Shown: positions 7,592-13,329 of the stretch, piece by piece
How the letters are laid out: each line of letters begins with the position of its first letter
Position numbering within the stretch: position 1 is the first letter of the stretch
The notes under the pieces: model-generated
What the model saw: the letters and a program-made list of their open reading frames with translations, nothing else
Databases searched by the model: none
What the model was told of the DNA's origin: nothing
Translations under genes and position numbers: made by a program
Source of the DNA: an uncultured Colwellia sp.
Lineage (GTDB): Bacteria; Pseudomonadota; Gammaproteobacteria; Enterobacterales; Alteromonadaceae
Assembly (NCBI GenBank): GCA_913020705.1
Contig: CAJWBY010000133.1
Span: forward strand, 1-13,329
Direction: 5' to 3'
DNA: 13,329 nucleotides

Positions 7592-8670
7592 GTATGTTCC
7601 TCTAATTGATATGGCATTCGAATGCTTACTTTAACACCTTTAGGTTCGTTGTTGGCAACAACTAACGAATAATTATTTTTGTACAACGCATTTAGTCTTT
7701 CTCTACTATTTGCCAACCCAACACCATTTTCGCGATACAAATTACCCTTCTTAATTTCAGCTCCTGGTCCATTGTCTGCAAGCTCTAATAAAAGGTCATT
7801 GGCAAAACGTGTAACCGTAACTTTTATAGTGCCGCCGTTTTCTTGTGATGCTATAGCATACTTTATGGAGTTCTCAGCAATAGGCTGTAATATCATGCTA
7901 GGCACTAGTGCATTTTTACAATCATCTGCAACAACAAATTCGACACGTAATCGGTCTTCAAAACGAACTTTTTCAATATCTAGATATAATTTAAGCGCAT
8001 GAAGTTCACTATGTAAAGTCACTTTTTTCATTGGATCTTTATCAAGAGAATAGCGTAAAAATTCACTTAACTTGGTCACCATTCCATTGGCAATTTTATT
8101 TTCTTTTACTAAAATAAGCGTGGAAATTGCATTTAGAGTATTAAAGAGAAAGTGTGGGTTTAGTTGATACCGTAGCATTTTTAACTGTGCTTGATGAGCT
8201 ACACTGTTTGCTTCAAGTACGTTTTGTTTTTCTTTCTGAAGCATTTGATAATACTTTGTTCCAAAGTACAACCCACTCCAGCTTAAAATAATAAAAAATG
8301 AATAAACACTATTTGAAGTGTAGTAAAGCCAAAAATCAGGGCGATAACCGTGCTTGTATATTTCCCAGTGATTAACATTTTTGACAACTTGCCAGAGTAC
8401 ACCAACTAAATAAGAGGCAACAATTACAACACCTGCTATTTTAGCAGGGCTAAAGTTCCAAACTCTCCGATAAAGGTATCGTAAAGGTACTGTAAACAGC
8501 CAACCTGCATAAGCATTAAGGAAAATGATAACTACAAAAATATCACGAGGATCATGTAATAATGACCCTAAGTAATGCACTAAAGCAAATCCAAACCAAC
8601 TGCAACTATGCACTAACCAAAACAGTCGGTTTTTATTTTCTAATAATTCTTTCCAATTCACACAATACAA
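7588..8670 (-). CDS. LytS/YehU-type membrane sensor histidine kinase
   Basis: This 360-residue inner-membrane kinase phosphorylates the LytTR regulator encoded next to it. About four hydrophobic segments (near 15-36, 44-64, 78-97 and 120-138) form the sensor, followed by a short coiled stretch at about 140-165. The His_kinase motif L-R-Y-Q-L-N-P-H173-F-L-F-N carries the phosphorylated histidine. The ATPase domain shows Q-P-I-A-E-N267-S-I-K-Y, D-N-G-P-G at 299-303 and G-V-G-L-A-N-S-R-E-R-L at 316-326. No periplasmic sensor domain is seen, so the ligand is unknown. The start is uncertain: TTG at 8670 or GTG at 8661 (giving M-N-W-K-E-L-L), neither with a clear ribosome site. The last 4 nt overlap the regulator gene. 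Confidence 0.93.
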   Translation of the reverse strand: MYCVNWKELLENKNRLFWLVHSCSWFGFALVHYLGSLLHDPRDIFVVIIFLNAYAGWLFTVPLRYLYRRVWNFSPAKIAGVVIVASYLVGVLWQVVKNVNHWEIYKHGYRPDFWLYYTSNSVYSFFIILSWSGLYFGTKYYQMLQKEKQNVLEANSVAHQAQLKMLRYQLNPHFLFNTLNAISTLILVKENKIANGMVTKLSEFLRYSLDKDPMKKVTLHSELHALKLYLDIEKVRFEDRLRVEFVVADDCKNALVPSMILQPIAENSIKYAIASQENGGTIKVTVTRFANDLLLELADNGPGAEIKKGNLYRENGVGLANSRERLNALYKNNYSLVVANNEPKGVKVSIRMPYQLEEHT

Positions 8671-8783
8671 CCGATAAAAGTTCTTAATATAATTATGGAG
8701 TAGGATGACGATTCACGCATTACCGTTGACCGTAGCATTTCAGCGACTTATCTCATTTATATTTAACATGATGTAAGTGAAGC
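8671..8783 (-). promoter_or_regulatory. Leader of the sensor kinase gene with nested short direct repeats
   Basis: The 113-bp gap after hinT shows no terminator I can recognise, so read-through from bluB-hinT into the two-component genes is possible. It contains GCATT-ACCGT-TG-ACCGT-A-GCATT at 8717-8739: two nested direct repeats, with the GCATT copies 18 bp apart. Such repeats could bind the LytTR regulator, but the spacing differs from that known for YehT or YpdB sites (about 21 bp), so this is speculative. Confidence 0.25.
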
Positions 8784-9134
8784 TTAAACCGATAACATTT
8801 TACCTAGTGGTTGCCCTCCAACTAAATGCATATGAATATGATAAACTTCTTGTCCACCATGATTTTTACAATTAATAATTAGACGGTAGCCATCATCAGC
8901 GATACCTTCTTGAACAGCTATGTTTTTTGCTACCGTTATCATTCGACCTAAAGTAAGTTCATCATCTTCAGTAACATCATTAATTGTTGGTATTAACTTG
9001 TTAGGAATAATAAGCACATGTGTATTTGTTTGAGGGGTAATATCTCTAAATGCTGTAACAAGTTCATCTTGATAAAGTAAAGGGGTTGGAATTTCTTGTC
9101 TGATGATTTTTGAAAAAATGGTTTCTTCTGCCAT
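8784..9134 (-). CDS. hinT: HIT family nucleotide-binding hydrolase (HinT-like)
   Basis: HinT proteins hydrolyse purine nucleoside phosphoramidates and acyl-adenylates in the cytoplasm. With the ATG at 9134 the product has 116 residues, close to E. coli HinT (119). The histidine triad H99-I-H101-M-H103 in [11 protein letters not shown] is present, as are [12 protein letters not shown] near the start and [16 protein letters not shown] at 29-44. An upstream TTG at 9146 would add M-E-H-N, but GGAG lies inside that extension, 6 bases before the ATG, so I chose the ATG. It follows bluB by 18 bp and is probably co-transcribed with it; no functional link between the two is known to me. Confidence 0.95.
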   Translation of the reverse strand: MAEETIFSKIIRQEIPTPLLYQDELVTAFRDITPQTNTHVLIIPNKLIPTINDVTEDDELTLGRMITVAKNIAVQEGIADDGYRLIINCKNHGGQEVYHIHMHLVGGQPLGKMLSV

Positions 9135-9152
9135 GTTGTGCTCCAATTATTG

Positions 9153-9806
9153 TTAGTCTTTATCTAATGACATCTTATTATAGTGTATCGCGTTTTCTAA
9201 AGGTCGTCTTGGCAACCACCCTGCACTTTCAAGCTCAGGCTTATCTTTAAATTGAGTAACATACCCAATGCATAAATATGCAATGATCTCAATTTTTGTA
9301 GGTATGTCTAAAGCATCTCTGAGAATGTCATCTTCAATAATACTGACCCAGCCAACGCCTAAATTTTCGGCCCTTGCTGCAAGCCATAAATTTTGAACAG
9401 CACAGACCGCACTGTATAAGTCCATCTCAGGTTTGATTGTTTTCCCCAAAACCACAGGACCATTTCTCTCTCTGTCGCAAGTAACACAAATACCAATAGG
9501 TGCTTCTAAAATACCTTCAAGTTTAAATTTTTGGTATTCCATTTTTTTATCATCACTAAACATGGCTTTGGAATCAGCGTTAGCTTGGTCAAAGCCATGC
9601 TTAATTTTTTCCTTTGTTTCTTTGTCATTTATAATTATAAAATCCCAAGGTTGCATAAAGCCAACACTCGGTGCATGGTGTGCTGCGGTTAATACTCGCA
9701 TTAAAACATCTTCTGGAATATCTATATCAACAAAATCACTTCGAACATCACGACGCGAAAAGATAGTTTTATACACTGCGTTTCTTTCTACTTCAGATAT
9801 TTTCAT
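9153..9806 (-). CDS. bluB: 5,6-dimethylbenzimidazole synthase BluB
   Basis: BluB is a flavin-destroying nitroreductase-fold enzyme that converts reduced FMN and oxygen into 5,6-dimethylbenzimidazole, the lower ligand of vitamin B12. The 217-residue protein shows R-R-D-V-R at 18-22 (FMN phosphate binding), the BluB signature A-A-H-H-A-P-S-V-G-F-M-Q-P-W at 41-54 and D-R-E-R at 111-114. P-E-M-D-L-Y-S-A-V-C-A-V-Q-N-L-W-L-A-A-R follows at 126-145, with G-V-G-W-V-S-I at 150-156. The H-H-A-P-S-V-G-F-M-Q-P-W motif separates it from ordinary nitroreductases. The ATG at 9806 lacks a clear ribosome site. No other cobalamin gene and no cobalamin riboswitch is visible in the 98 bp upstream. The role may be B12 completion or salvage with genes elsewhere. 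Confidence 0.93.
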   Translation of the reverse strand: MKISEVERNAVYKTIFSRRDVRSDFVDIDIPEDVLMRVLTAAHHAPSVGFMQPWDFIIINDKETKEKIKHGFDQANADSKAMFSDDKKMEYQKFKLEGILEAPIGICVTCDRERNGPVVLGKTIKPEMDLYSAVCAVQNLWLAARAENLGVGWVSIIEDDILRDALDIPTKIEIIAYLCIGYVTQFKDKPELESAGWLPRRPLENAIHYNKMSLDKD

Positions 9807-9849
9807 TTAAATTTATAATTAGTTTCATTAACAATTTATATTGTGGCAT

Positions 9850-9883
9850 AAAAAAGGTCTAGATTAATGATTAATCTAGACCT
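9850..9883 (-). terminator. Rho-independent terminator of the DUF3466 gene
   Basis: A perfect 13-bp stem (AGGTCTAGATTAA at 9855-9867 with TTAATCTAGACCT at 9871-9883) closes a 3-nt loop. Read on the minus strand it is followed by six T. It lies about 22 bp past the DUF3466 stop codon and separates that unit from bluB. Confidence 0.9.
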
Positions 9884-9904
9884 AATAAAAATATAAATAA
9901 ACAA

Positions 9905-11695
9905 CTAGCTTTTATTAGAAAACCTACGTCTAAAGCCGAATGTCAATAGTGCAAAAAAGCTAACAAACCCTAAACCAGCCCCTTGTCTTTCTACTTTTTC
10001 TTCAACATCTGAACAGTCTTCAATCTCACCCGTAATAGGTTTCAAAGTTACAGCTCTAACAACATCTTCAACGAGTTGCGCTCCTGTATCTGCATCAAAC
10101 ATCAACTCGCCTTTAGCATCACGGCGTGGAGCTTTTACTAATGCTGAAGCTGATATTTCATTATTGTCATTAATATCACGTGCTTCAATAATAGTGTACT
10201 CTGAATCACAAGCTAAAAAATCGTTTAGATTTGTAAAGGTTTTACTGGCAATGTCATACATAAAGGCATGTTTACGGCGAGGTGCACTAGTGCTGTCATT
10301 ATGCGTTTCTACTTCACCTTCACCAACAATAATACCATTTTCATTAATCGCACGTGCAGTGCTTGAAGAACCTTTGAAAAAGTCATCAGGTCTTATCATT
10401 TGCATAGTACCGTCAAAATCATTGGTATCTACATGATAAAACTTAGTACGTAAACTACCGTTTACATAGGTTCTAACATGTCCAATAGCAATACCGGCGT
10501 TATTAATATCATATGCACGTGAATCAAAAAACTCGCTGTGGTCTTCAGTGAAGTCTTTAACTTCACCATTTTTATATATAACTGCATATGAGCTGCGAGG
10601 TTCATTAGCACTCGGTTCAGTTTCATTTTCATCAAACCACCCAGTAGCATAGCCCACTGCAACACCATTATTATTAATTGCTTGTGCGACGTTAGTTAAT
10701 TCATTTTCATCATCTTCGTGTTGGGTAACTAAATTACCTAAAGTTTCTGCGGTAGTCGTGCCATCTATATTTATAGTCCATTTAATAGCTTCTGTGGTGT
10801 ACATGTTGCCAACAATTCTTTGAAGACACACCTCAAAAGGTACGTCGTCAAGTACATCCGGATCGGCACAACCGCCCGAATCACTGGTAAGATAATCGAT
10901 TGAATTTTGCTTAATGCTCGTACTCGCGTAACCTACAGCAAACCTAGAATCACTGATATCTAAAATTGCAGATTCACCACCATAGCGTGAAGCTTCAGGA
11001 ATATCATCAGCTTCAGTTGGCGGTATCAACTCGATAATAGTGTCACCTGAATCAGGAGAGAAAAAAGCACGCGTAGTAAAGTCACGTACCCAGTGAACTA
11101 CTTCATCACCACCACTGTCAGTGAAGGGTAATGCGGTATAAGGTGCTGAACCGTTTCCATAAATCCAACCATCATTTGTAATACCGTTTACATAATCAAC
11201 GGTTGAACGCGTTAACGTAGATGTGTCAGGAAAGTTTTGATCGAATACAACAAAATCTTCTGTGTCACCAGCATTACCCGTTAAGTTACGCATAGCAACA
11301 ACAGCACCAACTTTTTGATAAAAGGTACTACTAATTCGAGCTTCCAAAAATCGAACAACCCAAGCTAAATCATTTGCAGTTGGGTTACCAGCTCTCAAAG
11401 CACTTTCGTCTTCAATATCTTCTAGTGAGATTATACTTTCATGAGTAAGTTCTGCTAAGCTTACGATACTATCAAAATCATCTTCACTCAAATATTGAAA
11501 CTGAACGGGAAAATTATAAATATCTGTACCTGAAACCGCCATTTGACTTTGATTGTTTTCTTGTTGAGCATAGCTAAACTTAACTATATCTATGCCACCT
11601 TTATCGATAACTTCATATTTAGCAGCATGTGCAATTGATAAACTTAAAGCACTACTAATACCTAACGCTAATACCGATTTTATAAATTTGTTCAT
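9905..11695 (-). CDS. Exported DUF3466-type repeat protein with GlyGly-CTERM-like tail
   Basis: The function of this 596-residue protein is unknown. Residues 1-24 form a classical signal peptide (basic M-N-K-F-I-K, hydrophobic core, A-H-A cleavage site). The mature part is acidic and holds repeats of the form A-x-x-I-N-x-N-G-x-x-V-G at about 337-350, 393-407, 446-460 and 504-517. Weaker copies lie near 166-182 and 243-257. These resemble the HAF-type extracellular repeat. Four cysteines (C276, C290, C496, C561) could form two disulfides. The C-terminus has G572-A-G-L-G, a hydrophobic stretch at 575-588 and R-R-R at 589-591, the layout of GlyGly-CTERM sorting signals cut by rhombosortase. It lies 25 bp behind uup on the same strand, an arrangement I recall for DUF3466 genes in related marine genera. 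Family naming is from memory; export and repeats are directly visible. Confidence 0.82.
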   Translation of the reverse strand: MNKFIKSVLALGISSALSLSIAHAAKYEVIDKGGIDIVKFSYAQQENNQSQMAVSGTDIYNFPVQFQYLSEDDFDSIVSLAELTHESIISLEDIEDESALRAGNPTANDLAWVVRFLEARISSTFYQKVGAVVAMRNLTGNAGDTEDFVVFDQNFPDTSTLTRSTVDYVNGITNDGWIYGNGSAPYTALPFTDSGGDEVVHWVRDFTTRAFFSPDSGDTIIELIPPTEADDIPEASRYGGESAILDISDSRFAVGYASTSIKQNSIDYLTSDSGGCADPDVLDDVPFEVCLQRIVGNMYTTEAIKWTINIDGTTTAETLGNLVTQHEDDENELTNVAQAINNNGVAVGYATGWFDENETEPSANEPRSSYAVIYKNGEVKDFTEDHSEFFDSRAYDINNAGIAIGHVRTYVNGSLRTKFYHVDTNDFDGTMQMIRPDDFFKGSSSTARAINENGIIVGEGEVETHNDSTSAPRRKHAFMYDIASKTFTNLNDFLACDSEYTIIEARDINDNNEISASALVKAPRRDAKGELMFDADTGAQLVEDVVRAVTLKPITGEIEDCSDVEEKVERQGAGLGFVSFFALLTFGFRRRFSNKS

Positions 11696-11720
11696 ATAAC
11701 TACTTAACTCTCATTTCTTG

Positions 11721-13329
11721 TTATAATTCATCTAGCTCTTGCCATCTTGCGAAAGCGATTTCCAGTTTTGACTCACTTTCAGCAAGCTGGTTCAATATAT
11801 TTTTTTTAATGTCACTATCTTTGCTAAAAAACTTAGCATCATTCACTTGTTCTTGAAGTGAACCGATTAATAACTCAAGCTCATCAACTTGATCTGGTAA
11901 AGCTTCCAATTCACGACTTTCTTTAAAAGACAATTTTTTCTTAGATGTCACTTGAGCAGCTGTACTTGCAACGTTTGTCGAAACAGTTGTTGTTTTCACA
12001 CCGTCTGCTATTTGTTTACGTTGTTCGGCTTTATATGCTAAATAACTATCAACATCATCATAACCACCAACAATATTTGTTATTTGACCACTTCCATCAA
12101 AGTAAAGGCAAGTATTTACACAATTATTAACAAAATCACGATCATGGCTGACTAAAATAACCGTTCCTGCGTAATTTGCAACGACTTCTTCTAATAATTC
12201 TAAAGTTTCGATATCCAAATCGTTTGTTGGTTCATCGAGAATAAGTAGGTTACTTGGTCTTAAAAACAAACGAGCTAACAACAAACGGTTTTTTTCTCCA
12301 CCTGATAATGCTCTTACAGGTGTTCTTGCTCGTTTAGGGCTGAATAAAAAGTCTTGCAAATAACCAAGTACATGACGAGTTACGCCATTAACGGTCACTT
12401 CCTGTTTACCTTCTGCTACGGTATCTTGAACAGTCAAGTTTAAATCTAAAGCATCGCGATGTTGGTCAAAATAAGCAACATCTAAGTTAACACCAGAACG
12501 CATTTTCCCAGATGTAGGTTGTTGCTGTTCCATAATCAGTTTGATTAATGTCGACTTACCGGTACCATTAGCGCCAATAAGTGCCAGGCGATCACCACGA
12601 GTGATCAATAAATCTAAACCTTTGAATATTGTTTTATCGCCAAAGGCCATATGTAGGTTTTCACATTCAAAAACCAACTTACCAGAACGATCACCTGTTG
12701 ATATATTAATATCGCCTTGCTTCTTAACTTCTCTTCTGTTTTGGCGTTCTACTCGCAATTTTTCAAGCGAGCGAACTCGTCCTTCGTTACGCGTTCTTCG
12801 TGCTTTAATACCTTGTCTTATCCAGACTTCTTCCTCGGCTAAGCGCTTATCAAAAAGTGCATTTTGGGTCGACTCAACTTCTAAGTCATGTGCTTTTTGT
12901 TCAATATAAAGGTCATAGTTACCCGGGTAACTGACTAATTGACCACGATCTAAGTCTAGAATCCGTGTAGCTAAACCACGTATAAATGCCCTGTCATGAC
13001 TTATAAAGATGATAGTACCTTTAAAGTCTTTCAAGAATTGCTCTAACCACAATACGCTACTGATATCTAAATGGTTGGTTGGCTCATCAAGTAATAATAC
13101 ATCAGGTTCACAGACCAATGCTTTCGCTAATGCAAGCTTGCGTAACCAACCACCTGAAAGGCTATTAATTTTTTTGTCTGCATCTAACGCTAAAGTGGTT
13201 AACACTTTATCTATACGTTGCTCATCTTGCCATGCATTCGCTTGGTCAAGTTCTTGTTGAGCATTAGCTAACTTATTAAGATTCTGCTCAGAAGGATCTT
13301 CACCGATAATGTGAATTAAATGGTGATAT
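11721..13329 (-). CDS. uup: ABC-F ATPase Uup, 5' end cut by window edge
   Basis: Uup is a soluble ABC-F protein with two ATPase domains and no membrane part; family members act on the ribosome, and Uup loss raises precise transposon excision in E. coli. About 535 residues are visible of roughly 635. The frame stays open to base 13329, so the GTG at 13205 is internal. The first domain lacks its Walker A (beyond the edge) but shows L-S-G-G-W, L-L-L-D-E-P-T-N-H-L-D and I-S-H-D-R. The linker E-E-V-W-I-R-Q-G-I-K-A-R-R-T-R-N-E-G-R-V is typical of Uup. The second domain has G-A-N-G-T-G-K-S-T, Y-F-D-Q-H-R, L-S-G-G-E-K-N-R, L-I-L-D-E-P-T-N-D-L-D and V-S-H-D-R. A charged C-terminal coiled-coil domain follows, as in Uup, which binds DNA through it. 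Confidence 0.95.
   Translation of the reverse strand, partial: YHHLIHIIGEDPSEQNLNKLANAQQELDQANAWQDEQRIDKVLTTLALDADKKINSLSGGWLRKLALAKALVCEPDVLLLDEPTNHLDISSVLWLEQFLKDFKGTIIFISHDRAFIRGLATRILDLDRGQLVSYPGNYDLYIEQKAHDLEVESTQNALFDKRLAEEEVWIRQGIKARRTRNEGRVRSLEKLRVERQNRREVKKQGDINISTGDRSGKLVFECENLHMAFGDKTIFKGLDLLITRGDRLALIGANGTGKSTLIKLIMEQQQPTSGKMRSGVNLDVAYFDQHRDALDLNLTVQDTVAEGKQEVTVNGVTRHVLGYLQDFLFSPKRARTPVRALSGGEKNRLLLARLFLRPSNLLILDEPTNDLDIETLELLEEVVANYAGTVILVSHDRDFVNNCVNTCLYFDGSGQITNIVGGYDDVDSYLAYKAEQRKQIADGVKTTTVSTNVASTAAQVTSKKKLSFKESRELEALPDQVDELELLIGSLQEQVNDAKFFSKDSDIKKNILNQLAESESKLEIAFARWQELDEL

Noticed and set aside
7679..8002. Plus-strand open frame of 107 codons
   Set aside because: It is the antisense shadow of the histidine kinase ATPase domain, with low-complexity protein-like artefacts.
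9433..9810. Plus-strand open frame of 125 codons, hydrophobic at first sight
   Set aside because: It is antisense to bluB, whose signature motifs are unambiguous.
10462..10668. Minus-strand open frame of 68 codons and a plus-strand frame at 10164-10436 inside the DUF3466 gene
   Set aside because: They overlap a long gene with a clear signal peptide and repeats, and have no features of their own.
12541..12909. Plus-strand open frames opposite uup (also 11945-12130 and 13009-13260)
   Set aside because: They are antisense shadows of the conserved uup ATPase domains.

Overview
The window looks like chromosomal DNA from a marine, AT-rich gammaproteobacterium of the order Alteromonadales, most likely near Colwellia or Thalassotalea. 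This is inferred from gene content, low GC and protein style; no database search was possible. Nearly all of it is dense conserved gene content. I see no insertion sequence, phage, CRISPR array, tRNA or rRNA.

Positions 1-5,500 are mostly plus strand. A truncated lrp regulator runs off the left edge and is divergent from ald (alanine dehydrogenase), which ends at a textbook terminator. Next comes a solitary isopenicillin-N-synthase-like 2-oxoglutarate/Fe(II) oxygenase. Then a tight run follows: trxB (thioredoxin reductase), aat and bpt (two leucyl-transferases of the N-degron pathway) and infA (initiation factor IF-1). It closes at a strong hairpin terminator that probably also serves the convergent gene. 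The cluster resembles the E. coli trxB-cydDC-aat-infA neighbourhood, with cydDC missing and bpt inserted.

Positions 5,600-9,806 are minus strand. Reading in transcription order, bluB (dimethylbenzimidazole synthase) and hinT (HIT nucleotide hydrolase) form a pair. They are followed by a LytS-type sensor kinase overlapping its LytTR response regulator by 4 nt. A 679-bp stretch without an intact gene comes next and holds the apparent remains of a small lipoprotein gene. A low-molecular-weight protein tyrosine phosphatase follows.

Positions 9,807-13,329 are also minus strand. They hold uup (an ABC-F ATPase truncated by the right edge) followed closely by a secreted DUF3466-type repeat protein with a GlyGly-CTERM-like tail, ended by a perfect 13-bp terminator hairpin.

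Functionally the window covers alanine/leucine-responsive metabolism, thiol redox, N-terminal protein tagging, translation initiation, cobalamin ligand synthesis, one membrane two-component system and one exported protein. The points most worth following are the DUF3466 protein, the broken lipoprotein, the orphan oxygenase with a palindrome over its promoter, and the LytS/LytTR pair without an evident target. I found no clearly novel multi-gene system.
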